This document shows, piece by piece, positions 14,109-25,696 of a DNA stretch of 64,000 nucleotides. The notes beneath the pieces were generated by a model. It was not told the DNA's origin. It did no database searches and worked only from the letters and a program-made list of their open reading frames with translations. This stretch comes from Brugia malayi (taxonomy: Eukaryota > Nematoda > Chromadorea > Rhabditida > Onchocercidae), in the NCBI RefSeq assembly GCF_000002995.4, contig NW_025062478.1, positions 4,068,001 to 4,132,000 on the forward strand, given 5' to 3'. Both the position numbers and the translations under genes were made by a program. Within the stretch, counting starts at the first letter, position 1; the number at the start of each line of letters is the position of its first letter.

Positions 14109-14113
14109 ACTGA

Positions 14114-14605
14114 TATTAATACAATCAATTTACCACCTGTTGTTGTGTGTACTTTTCTTTGACTCATAAAATGTTTCAATGTTTGATAATCGAAAATTAA
14201 ATGAATGATAATTACAAATTTCAATAAGACACAACTTGGAGCATTCCTCTCAAGAAATTATTATTAAGTAAATTGCAACTTTAATAGATTTATCGACGAG
14301 TAAAGATAATGCATTTATTTTGAATTCAGTCATCCTTCAAATAAATGTAAATAAAAAAGTAAATTAATTTTCTGTCTAATATTTTCCTTGCCAATTTCTT
14401 CGATTAAAATAAATTTGGGAAATAAATTCCATTTATTACTATTTTAGAAAATTTTATAAGGATTCAAAATAAATACTTTGTGAATTACTTTATTAAAGTT
14501 TAAAACTAAAATTTATTATTAATATTTTTGTGTAATTTATTTAATAGGTTGATCTATTTATTACATTTATTTTTGCACTAATCTTTTTTTATTAATTCGA
14601 GATAA
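14114..14605 (+). pseudogene. RNase H gene remnant and decayed spacer, copy A
   Basis: Directly after the LTR the sequence matches 22088-22200 almost perfectly up to 14226. Alignment to copy B then becomes patchy. Segment 14274-14303 matches 22259-22288, and 14311-14352 matches the RNase H exon at 22398-22440. About 105 bases between them are missing, including the codons for the first catalytic Asp (YTDGS). The downstream exons of RNase H are absent. What remains cannot encode the enzyme. The rest, to 14605, is plain AT-rich DNA. Confidence 0.7.
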
Positions 14606-17600
14606 AAATTACTTTTAGATTTAACATTTTCTTCGTTTATTTATTTATTCATTTATTCAATTATTTGAAGTTTATTTGATAGTTGCAATTATTTATTTAT
14701 TAAATTAATATAGAATTCTACATAATGAATTGCAATTTATTTAGTCTATTTTAAATGAAACGTAACAGAATTTCCTTTATTACTTATATCTTTTTCATTT
14801 GTTTACTATGATACTTCATGTTAAAATATGTCAAAGTTAAAATTCTGCCTCTTCAATTGACGTCATTTGCGCTGCTCACATTCCAACCACTCGAAGAAAA
14901 TTTGATTTCCCTTTTTCAACAATTTGATAACTTCGTGAAAGCGAGCAACACCCACCTTATTCAGTAAACAAACCTCAATTCAAATAAATAATTTCAAGAT
15001 TTTCCTGGTCAAAAGTTCAAAATAAACAATAATATAAGTGAGTAAAAGACAATAATAAACAATAGTAGTAATAATATTATTATCATTATTGACTATTACT
15101 ATTATTGTTTTCTACTATTGATGGTAGTATTATTACTATTATTATAATGGATCTCCACAAAATTGATAATTTACTAAAGAAGTATCGGTCACATGAAATC
15201 ATCAAATTAATTACATTTAGCGCTTTTTTCTTCTTTCTTTTCTTTTTAAAATACAATTTTAAAATGTTAATCAAGAGTTACAGATTTGAAGGTTAATAGT
15301 AAAACAAATGCTAGATGAACGAAAGTTTAAAAAAGGGGAAGGAAAAGAAAAAAATGAAGGTGCATTATACTTTAAATATTTTAAATCCATCATTACAGTA
15401 ATTCTTGTGGAAAAAATCCGCAGGATTAAATGTTCCATAGAAAAAAAGTTAAAAACTTTAATTTACAATCATTCATTTCTAACATTCGGGATCTACTTCA
15501 AAGCGCAACAAAATACATAAAGCAAAAGTGTATTATTTCTAAAAAGGAAAAAAGATTTAAATCATTCAAATTCTAATCATTAAATGGCAAAAAATAATAC
15601 AAAAAGGAAAAAAAGCGGAAAATTGCTATCATTTTCTTTTTAAATTCCATTTATTATTTTGGTTCAAAAAATTTCTTGCTTCAAGGAGAATTTTCTTTTT
15701 TTACCACATTGTATTAAAAACTAAAAAGAAAACTGTTTATAATCCTTTTTTTTTTTTGATCTTTTTTATAATTTGTAAAAACGGCAACATTCTTCTGCTT
15801 AAAATTTGTTATAAATATTGCAGATTTTTTGCAATCACTAATTTATGCATTAACTTCTCGAAAATTATTGAAACTTAAGTAATGGTAATGTTGAATTAAT
15901 TGATTAATTAATAAAATTTTATTAGAATTTTTTGCTTTTTTGCGAAAAAATTTCGCCCATTGTTTTCGTTGCATTTGTTGTTAGCGCTGTTATTATTATT
16001 GTTATAATTTCTGCTTGTTATTTTTCCTATTGTAATCGCATTTTAAATTTTTTGTTAAAATCGATTTCTTTTAGTTTTTAATTTTCACTGTTCTCTTAGT
16101 TTCTATATTTTGGTCTCTTAGTCTTTACTTTTCATATTTCTTTTTTGTGGTAATTTTTTTATTTTGTGGTAATTTTTTTTTATTAACGCATATGGGTAAG
16201 TGTCATACGATACGATATGATATGATATCATTTCATCGAGAGATAAGGAAATTATTATGGAGCGGTATTACGGTAATCTGCTGACGACGTTTGATACCCA
16301 ATAAATCGAAAAAAGCTTTACGAAATGGTGGTAAAACGAAAATTGTGATTAAAACGACGGTCGGTGTACGAATCTGTAATTAATGAAATGAATGAAATTA
16401 TTTGATGATATTATATTTTCATATTTTTAATTAATTTAATAAGTAGAAAAGAATAAAAAGAGTAAATGATTAAATCACACCATTAAAACAATCAGAGTAA
16501 TTCTCCATATAACTTTTATTATATTCCGATTAATACCAATGAGTGATGCAACAGCGGTAACTAGAAATTATTCAAATAAAAAAGAATTTTAGTCAATTTT
16601 TTATCACTCTTTTATCTGTTTCATTAACAAATTTATTTGAAACGATTTTTTTTTTTTGTTGCTTCTTTTCGAATAAAATTGATTAGTTGTTTTCGAATTA
16701 GTCATAAGAAAAAAATGGTAATCAAATTTTTTTTATTATTAATAGATTTTTTATTTGATTCAGTAATTTATGCTCAGACTTCCTCATATTAAGTTTTTTT
16801 TTTAAAAAAAAGTATTTTATAAATTTATTATCCGTTTTATATTTTTATTATTCGTTATTTCAGAAGAAAAAAACGCAATAAATAGTAACTAAAATAAGTT
16901 TATTTCAATAATTTCACCTCCACTTGGCAAATCAATAAGTGTAATCGGCAAGAAATAAAAAATGAGCGGTGTAAGAGCTTTCTTGAATCGTTGATTTTTC
17001 CTGAATGATCTGTGATCATAAACGGTATAAATTGCCTGCAATTGAAAGAAAAGTGGCAATGTACTTATATTTAAAAAAATAGACTATGAGTTAATCGATA
17101 TTAATGTATCTAATTAATTTGTAATTATGTATTTCAGAATTTATTGAGAAAATTCGTACTTTTCTGATATTATAAAAAACAAAGAAAACAAGGATTCTGC
17201 GAGACTTTATTTTTTCGTTTTCGTAAATACTCAGTGAGAGAGGAAAGGAAAAAGTTCAAATTATTATTTAATTTTTTTTTTTACATCATTAAAACTAATT
17301 AAAGAATAACTGTAATGACTTACAAAGCCTATTATTACGATCGAGCTAACATATACAGTGGCAACTGTCACATAATATATTGTCATAATAAATTTGACAA
17401 TTGACAATTTAAGAAAGTGTGAAATTATGACAGGGATTGAAATTATTTGTGTACATAAATAAATAAAAGCAAATGTTCGTAATTTTCTGAAAAACATTTG
17501 AAATTACGTGAAAAAACTGACAAATGAAACATTTATATTTATTTTTAATGAGTTAATTTCAAAAACTAACTATCTGTAATTTTTCAAAAATTTATCCGTG

Positions 17601-20600
17601 AAAACCTTAATTTGTTGAATATATTTTATTAATTTAACCTTGTAATTATAATTATAATTTGGATAACAAAAAAATAGTGACAAATAAAAATGAAAGTTCA
17701 ATTAACCTTTTATAAAAAACTTCCATGATATTTGTTTTAAGAGTGTAAATGCTGTATATTTCAAAGATATAAAGGAATAATGTCAAACGTATCAACGTAA
17801 ATGACGCCACTCTCAAATATATTGCAAGCCAATGAAAGCTGAAAAAAGTGAAACTTTTTCCATTGAAGTTATTTTTTCTTAATTTTTCAAACTGTTATTT
17901 ACAAGTTTTATTTGGAGTTTATAAAAGATAGATAAAAGATAGATTTTTTAATGAAATTATTTAATAAATTAAAATTTACATACATAATGTATTGCTGGCA
18001 TTGACATTAGCATTTGTCTAAACCTTCCATTATTTGATTAATTTGTCATTGTTTTCCGATGATTTCGCTCAATTTTATAAAATTTTTAAATTTCCCAATT
18101 ATTTTTGCAATATTCAACACTAAAGTATAAAAAAACTTACATTTCATGTATAACATTATCAAGTTGTAATAACTTTTCTAACTGTTCATCAATGTTACGT
18201 CCAATATTACTAATACAGTACGCAGCCAATAAATTAATTATGTACCATTTCATGCTTACATTGTGAATTTTACATAATGCGAACAAAATAATCAAAATAG
18301 GAAAGACAATGTCAAGAAAAATGAATATAATTACCATTTAATATATTTCTTGAAAAATGAACAAAAAATAAATTCAATTAATTGATGAAACAGATAAAAA
18401 ACATAATCAAGTGGTAACAATATTGATATGTTAAGTTAAATCTGAAAACAAACAAACAAACAGAAGATTGGAAGAAAAAAATGAATGATTCAAATAATCA
18501 CATAATCTATAAATAGACAAAATAAAATGAATACCTTATTTAGCTTATTGAAACCGAACAAGCTAATTAATGGTAGCAAGACAAATCAAAAAAAACATTA
18601 AACAAATGATATGTAATAAAATATTGATTAATAAATTTATTTATGCTAAAAAATGGAATCATTATTTACTTAATTAATTAATTGACTAATTAATTAATCA
18701 ATGTCGTTTTTTGACCAAATGTTCACGAAATACTTTTAATTCAATAAATTTTAAGCTAAAAAAGGCATGGAATTTATTGCATATAGAGTGCAGCACTGTA
18801 CACTATTTCTAAATAATTATTTCATTTATTGGCATAAATAATTTCTAGTGATTACATTATTAAGAGCATTTTGATGGAATTTTTTATAAAATGTTGTTTA
18901 ATTATCGTTTTTTAAACGAACAAATACATTTCAACAAGAAAAGACGAAAATTTCATATGTTAAGAAATACTAACTCAAAAAAATAAGTAAATAAAATAAA
19001 AAAGAAACACTGTGAAGCTGAAATGTATTAACTTTAATTCATAAGAAATAACAGAGATTAATTTAGGAAAAAATACAAAGTTTGATAACCTTAATGATTG
19101 TCTTAATTGTTACTATGAAATTATTAATATTCTTAAGTAAAAAATTCAAATTCATGTATTAGTACTAATATTAACTGTAGTTAAAAAATATAGTTTTATT
19201 GTTGTGAAGCTGAAATGTACTAAAAAAAAAATTTAATTAGAAATGAAATTTGCATTAAATGCACTAATTGTAATAATCAATCAATATCATCATCTCATCA
19301 TTATTCATTTTTAAAAAATTTACCCACTACTGTTTATTATTTTATAAAAACTAATTGACACTTAATGACTGCGTAATGTTGGACAAAATATCTAAATGAT
19401 TCGTTAAAAAGTGATAAAATTAGTTCATTAAAAAAAATAATTAAAAAAAAAATAATTTTCTAAATCCAAATAGTACAAAAATTAGTCTCACTATATGACA
19501 AATAAAAAAAATCAAATATGGTTCGATTTTCCATTATGATTAATCGCCCAAGACAGTACCAAAAGATGAGTCGAATAATTTAATTAAGTGAATTCTCTAG
19601 ATGGAAGCAAAATGAATTCAGCTTAAAATGAAACGAAGTGATTTCATTCGGAAACGAAGAGAAATCACTTATTAAATTCATGAAATATTAGATTTTTACA
19701 TTAATTTACAAAATTTTTAACAGCAAAACAGCAAATTTGAGAAATAAAAATTGTTTATATATGTAATAATAATAAAAGAAATAAATAATTAAAAGTTTAA
19801 TCACTTACTTGTGCCTTGATATTTCATTTGAAATTACTTAATTCAGAGAAAACAGCTTTCTTTTTTTTTGATAGTCACATATGCGACATAATTTTTCTTT
19901 TCTGCTTCTAAAAGAAGTTAATTTTTTTTCTTTTATTTTTTGATTTTGAAAAGCTTATTAAAATTTAAAATATCATATTTCCAACATTTGCTAATTTCTT
20001 GAAAAAGCGAAAGCCTTTGTTGAAAAAGAAAAATTAAAAAACTTCTTAATCTTGTTTTTTTTTTTTTTTTTTTTCGTGAGGATGTATAATACACTTCATT
20101 TAATTTCATATATTTTCTTCTATCCCTTTCAGTTTTCAAACTCTAAAGTCAATTACTGTAATTTTTCAGTATTAATTTAGCTTGAATATTTAATTAGAAG
20201 AAAGTGATGCAAAGCACTAAAACTTAAATAATAAAAATAGAAAATGAAAATTATGAAAAAATAGATGTTCAAATTAAATTGCGAGAAATCTGTTCTCACT
20301 TTATTTTTAAAAAAATTATATTAAATAATTACAATTAGAAACAGTTACTAATTAGAAACAAGAATTAGCTAAATGTTTATAGATTTTCATTACATTCATA
20401 GTGAATAAAAAACGAACGTAATTAAATACTTTTTTTTGGTGTAAATTAAAGGAAATGAAAAAGAAAAAATAATAATTGGTAATTTTAATTAATGATTGTC
20501 AGTAAAGTCGAATTATAACATGTCGAAATATTCCTTAGACAAATAAAAAACTGCTTCGATTTCATATTTCAGCAAGAAATCATTTATTCAACAATTTCAA

Positions 20601-20824
20601 TTATAGCTAAGTTATCCGCCTTATTGTCCAGAACAAAGAGTACGTACAGTTTGTTAACAAAGAATACGTTCATCGCTTATTATCTTGAAAATTGTTCTCA
20701 GTTTTAATCTTAAGATCTTCCAGTAAAACTTAATTTTTTTTTTTGATTGTTGTTGAATCTAAATTAAATTTACTTGTAATGTCTGAATATTGTATAGGTA
20801 TTTCAATCTAATTGTCATTCTTAT
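14606..20824. repeat. 6.2-kb segmental duplication, copy B
   Basis: Second copy of the block at 1876-8095, with an offset of about 12,730 bases. Its right end abuts a diverged piece of RING-gene intron (20825-20905, similar to 9890-9970). In copy A the right end leads into the 3' flank of the intact RING gene. The near-identity of non-coding DNA implies a very recent duplication or recent gene conversion. A collapsed or duplicated assembly haplotype is the main artefact to exclude. Confidence 0.95.
16233..18337 (-). CDS. seven-helix serpentine receptor, copy B
   Basis: Copy of the receptor at 3501-5605, with the same exon pattern: 18337-18141, 17838-17707, 17486-17324, 17035-16918, 16560-16481 and 16373-16233 approximately. 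Every splice site is kept. One visible coding change lies in the intracellular loop after helix 5, where the copy A codon AGC (Ser) is AGG (Arg) here. Other differences fall in introns, including a one-base change in a poly-T run just beyond exon 4. Both copies look equally intact, so this is either a young functional paralogue pair or an assembly duplicate. No ligand or subfamily can be assigned. Confidence 0.7.
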
Positions 20825-21050
20825 TAGCGTATTTTCTTTTTGGATTCCAAATTAAATAACGATCAGATTTTTAAAATTTGTAATCATACATGGTTGTACT
20901 AATAAAATTAATAAATTCATCTTTACTCAACAAAAAAATGTAAATACAGTTGTGTTTTCTGCATTTCCATAAAAGAGCAAATCTTTAAACACATCCTACA
21001 ATTCACTTCCATTGTGTCATTATCATTTGACATTTTTAAAAATTTCAATA
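20825..21050 (-). pseudogene. truncated remnant of the multi-RING gene
   Basis: The minus strand from about 21033 repeats exon 1 of the gene at 12677-12537 with scattered changes. It starts MSNDNDTM, keeps a C-x2-C pair (CRMC instead of CRIC) and runs to FMEMQ. The match then stops near 20958, and the second half of the RING, with the CxHxxCxxC cluster, is missing. The next part, 20825-20905, resembles an intron of the intact gene (about 9890-9970). An internal deletion has therefore joined exon 1 to a late intron. All later exons are absent, so no functional product is expected. Confidence 0.8.
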
Positions 21051-21745
21051 ATGGTTATTTTATGTTTTAATTGAATTTAAAATTGACTTTTTTGAATTTA
21101 TTAAATAAATTTATTTAAAACTGCCTAAATATCAAGCATATATTTAAATGGAAACCAACCCAAATTGATTCTCTTTTTTTGCATTCGTTAATTTATAAAA
21201 TTTATAATATCTTAAATATTATGCACATATCATATTTTATTTTCCATTTTCTTCATTCTTTTTTATTGAATAATTCAGAAGATAGTTTGCATATGCAAAC
21301 AAATAACAGCAATCATGATTTTAAAATGAAATATTACGAAAAACTGAGGAGAATACGGTAGTTTCAAAAATTTTTCTTGAGAATTTTATTGGGAATAATT
21401 AATAATCTTTTGCTTACGAAAAATGATTGTATAATTTAAATGTTGCAATTATTCGATTTCGGATATTTTTACTAATAAATTCAACTTTCCAAGAGAAAAA
21501 AGAGAAGTATAAAATGATGAATGATCGGTTTAGACTGAATGAATAGGAGTAGTTCACCTTCAGATTATCCTTCGATTACTTAATTTTGTTAATGTTTTTT
21601 TTTTTTTTTTCAATTATGTATTAAATTTCATATAATATAGTTTCACTTCATTTCTATTCATTTTTTATGGAAAAGTATTTTGCGATTGCATTATTAAATA
21701 ATAAGAAACTATGCAAATTTTTAAAATAACCATTTATAAAAATGG

Positions 21746-22200
21746 TTGTTTATTTGGTTACCGGTCATTTTAACATATAATTCACTAATGCTTCGCTCGA
21801 TATACAATCTAATACATCGTAGTGACAGCTGGAATAGTTTCCCCGGGGTGTTTTCACTATTAAATAGAATGCTTGAAGGTATTCATCATCAACAAAATTA
21901 TGATGATAATTTTTTTCAAATTGGATTACAATATAATTCATTTCAACGGTTTTATTTGAGAATTTCAGAATGCAACTCTGATCTTTTCAATGTTCATTTC
22001 ATATGTTTCAGAATGGACACAAACAACACATTCAACCATTACTGATACCAATGGAACTACAAAATCCAACGGATCTACCCGAACTGATATTAATACAATC
22101 AATTTACCACCTGTTGTTGTGTGTACTTTTTTTTGACTCATAAAATGTTTCAATGTTTGATAATCGAAAATTAAATGAATGATAATTGCAAATTTCAATA
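21746..22200 (+). CDS. unrecognised plus-strand coding fragment, copy B
   Basis: This is the duplicate of 13014-13349 plus 14109-14226, without the LTR. From 21843 it reads FSLLNRMLEGIHHQQNYDD as in copy A. The Thr/Ser-rich segment runs through the empty LTR site to a TGA near 22133. Relative to copy A there are about 300 extra bases upstream (21530-21835), containing a poly-T run. The last part may be a 5' exon of the RNase H gene beginning at 22297, whose first confirmed exon has no ATG of its own. Function is not recognisable. Confidence 0.35.
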
Positions 22201-22296
22201 ACATATAACTGCAAATATTTTCCTCAAAAAATTATCAAAAAGTTCGGTAATATTGTAACCTCAATAGATTTATCGATGAGTAAAGAGAATAATAAG

Positions 22297-23314
22297 GATT
22301 CATTATACATATATATATGTTAAACTACGAGATTTTACCAATTATTTCAAGATTTACACCGATGGTTCTTGCATTGATCATTACGCATCTGGTATTGGCA
22401 TTTATTTTGGACCCAATCATCCTTTAAATAAAAGTAAGGCAATTCATGGTCATGAACATAATAGTGGATTGGCTGAGATAATTGCAGCTAAGACAGCGCT
22501 GAAATCACTACGAAAATGGAATTTGTACAAGTAAAATTAAATTACTAATCACCAAATACACAAATGCTATCTGTAAGCGATATATATTGATTGATCAGTT
22601 TTTTTTTTTTTTGCTCTGATCAATTCAAACAATTGAAATTTGTTTTTTCTTTTATCTTCTTTTGCTAGAGGTGAAAATATTATATTGCGTACTGATTTTC
22701 TACCGCTTATATATGCAATGAATAATGATGGTTATAATGGACGATTTCATGAAGAATACTTTAAACTGAAACGATTAGCGAGAAAATTTCCAAATGGTGT
22801 ACAATTTGAACATGTTTTTGGTCATGAAGGAGAGCATGGGAATGAAGAAGTCAAATCTTTTCACCTTTTAAAGAATGATTGAATTTTTCTTGAATAACTT
22901 AAAGATGGAAACACTGATGTCAAATGTTTGCGTAAGTTCATAAAAAGTCCCACAAATTTCCAAAAAAAAAAAAATTTATACAATCCATACAAAATTTTGT
23001 TTACATTTAGACATTGTGGTTTAATTTTATAAAGTAAAACATACATTTACTTGAAGCTGACATTTTTTTATTGTTCATTTTAGGCAAACAATTTAGCTCG
23101 TCGAGCAACTATGGCTGCTCGATTGGCACGACCACGTAGCGCACCACCATTTTATGATATATTATCATACAAACATCGCCGTTCACGTTCACGTTCACGG
23201 TCACGTTCACGATCGAGAAATTGCAGACGTTCCAGACGTATTAATTCCAAGGATCATTATCGAAGTCGAAGTGCATACATTCCAGGGAAATATTCCAGAC
23301 GACGAAGACGTTAG
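22297..23314 (+). CDS. RNase H type 1 with a C-terminal Arg/Ser-rich tail
   Basis: Three exons close in phase: 22297-22530, 22669-22849 and 23084-23314, giving at least 214 residues. The first exon has no start codon and needs an upstream exon. The fold is clear: YTDGSC carries the first catalytic Asp, SGLAEIIAAKTAL the Glu, and LRTDF the second Asp. The FGHEGEHGNEEA stretch is the usual His-loop/GNE motif. RNase H cleaves the RNA strand of RNA-DNA hybrids. Two things are odd. In the last motif (GNEEANNLARRA) Asn stands where the fourth metal-binding Asp is expected. The protein then runs on into about 70 residues dense in RS dipeptides and Arg, ending in RRRRR. A short protein starting at ATG 23111 is an alternative reading of the tail, but the LARRA segment before it belongs to RNase H. 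Confidence 0.75.
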
Positions 23315-25696
23315 TTAATACGGAATCATTTTGGACTTTGCCATTTCAATTAATTTAAAAGAAATAACCTGATGAAAAGTGATGCGAAGGATATTACAAG
23401 CATTTCGGTTTATGCAATAATACTAAGAATGTAAACGTTACTCTTCATTACTTCACTATTAAAAGTGGAAATTGTCCTATTTTTCATAAAATCTGTTCTG
23501 GTTACTATTCCGTCCATCTAAAAATTCTACTACAATTCACTTTCTATCTTTGCACTATACTTTCCTAAAATAATAAAAACCTCCAAAAAAAATAAAAATA
23601 AAACTCTCATCACTTAAAGTTAAAATGTTTTGCTCATTTACTTCATTGGGATCTAAAACTTTGTTTGATATCAATAAAAATGAACGGGAAAACTCGCAAA
23701 CAATAAGTTACAAATTATTAACAGATTCAAATTTAATTTGAAATGTACAAGAAATTCACTGAATGCAGTAATTGGTGATTAGATGTTGATGCAGTATGAA
23801 AGAAAGAAAGTTTGGTGTCATTTAATTAACCAAGTGTAGTTTTTTTTTTTACTTAATTACTCAATTACCAATTGTAAATACTGTCCTCGTCCATATCATC
23901 AACTATCATTACCAAAAAGAAGAGATAAATCGTTTTATTGCTTTAAAAAGGAAAATATACTGATTATCACATAGTCTATACTTAAATGAAAGTGGACAAA
24001 ATCGGACCGAGATATCTCGTTGGAAACGTACAGGAATAAAGAAAGAAAATAAATTCAAATAATATACCTATACTTATGAATTTTTTTTTTTGTTTCGGAA
24101 GCTTTGAAATGGCACAATCGGACATTTGGTAATGGTTGATTTCATTTTTAAGAGAGTTATAAGGTAGTTATAAGTGATTTATCATTGCTAGAGTTGATAA
24201 TTCTATGCTATTCCTTTGATTGAGAAAGGATTCACTAGGACCAAAATCTCTTTTAAATAATTGAATCTTAGTTTGGCTATCAGGCTGGAACAACCTTTAA
24301 CCTTTACAATGAAATTAAGAGCAATTTTCAATAAAAACAATGAACATATTTCTTTGTTAGTGAACTTTAACATTCGAAGTGACTACCGAATACATGATTT
24401 ATTGATTGAGATATATGGATCTAACACAAATTTATTTCGAAATAATATAATTTGATCTTTCTGACAATATTAGCCAAATTAATTTAAACGAATTGAAAAG
24501 TCAAAATTTAACTAATAATTGTATAATTAATTATAAGATTACTTGAATCAGTATCGATCATGCATATATGATATTTGAGTAAACTTAACGCATATTGCAT
24601 TGCATTTCTAATAAATGAAATGATCAAATCATTAAGGTAATTCAGGAATACAATACAATTATTTGGGGTAAATGAAAAATACACATTTATCACATTTGTG
24701 ATATTATCAGATACTAACTGCAATAATAAAATTGTTAAATTAATCTATAATAAAGATATCAACAATAAAATCAATTAAAACCTACGATAAAACCAATCAA
24801 AAATTAAAGTTAACAGTAAAATCAAAGTTTATGATAAGTGCCCGTTATCAATGATAACGATGGTATTATTACAGCTTTCGATGCTAAATGATACTAATAA
24901 CATCTAAATTTTGTTGACTCAACAAAATTTTTCAAACGATGTTTATAGGTAAGTAATTATAGTAATGCCATCGTTACCTGCGAAAGGTCACTACAGTAAT
25001 GCCATCGTTATCAGTGATAAGTAACTACTGTAGTGACATCGTTATCAGTGATAAGTAACTACAGCAATACCATCGTTATAAGTGATATCACTGATGCAAT
25101 CACTGGGTGATAAAGGACGCTCTACACGTAGCATTGCGCATCTTTCCTTTGATTTTCTTTTTTTGCAACTGAGCACCTAACCCGTGATTTTCTTTAGTTT
25201 TATTGTAGAGAGAAAGAGGAAGTATAGGATGGTGGTCTGTGTTAAGGTGTTAAGTAAATGTGATAAGCTGATAAGTAAATCTGACAGATAATGAGTTACT
25301 GTCTCTCTTTCTCTCTCTCTCTCTCTATTTTTCTCTCTGTCGGTTATATGTTCTTTATGAGTTCTGTAATGCTATGAAAATCCTGCTATAATCAGTTTTC
25401 GCACAAAACATCGCAAAATCATTTCGGCTTTTCAAAGACAATTATTTTTCGGATTTTAAATATATAATTATCATAGATATCATAGGCTTAGCTATATTTT
25501 AATTTGGGAGTTCTTTGCATCCGAGGACATCATAAAATTAATTAAAATTGGAAAGATTTATCTCAGTATGAATTTGTAGTACTATTGTTTAATATTAATT
25601 TATAGATTTCTAGTACAATTTTTGAATGTAAATATCGTTTTGCAAGTTAAACTTATACAATTTTGGATTATATAACAAATTAAGATACGAATTGTA
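23315..25696. other. intergenic region with repeats, no supported gene
   Basis: About 2.4 kb between the RNase H gene and RAB5IF. It holds a 34-bp tandem repeat array at about 24964-25100 (listed separately), a CT microsatellite at about 25303-25328, and otherwise AT-rich DNA. Small open frames at 24261-24455 and 24508-24723 show no domain and no splice support. Confidence 0.6.
24843..25100. repeat. 34-bp tandem repeats plus an inverted copy
   Basis: From about 24964 a unit of about 34 bases recurs roughly four times, around the core CCATCGTTATCAGTGATAAG followed by TAACTACAG and a short AT run. Units vary by a few bases. An inverted version of the core (GATAACGATGGTATTATTACAG) lies upstream at about 24855-24876. 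Each unit contains a small palindrome of the type TTATCAGTGATAA. The array lies about 600 bp upstream of RAB5IF and could be satellite-like DNA, a MITE derivative or a protein-binding array. Confidence 0.7.

Noticed and set aside
24540..25100. CRISPR-like array, because of the regular 34-bp units
   Set aside because: The units are contiguous variants without unique spacers, and the host is a eukaryote.
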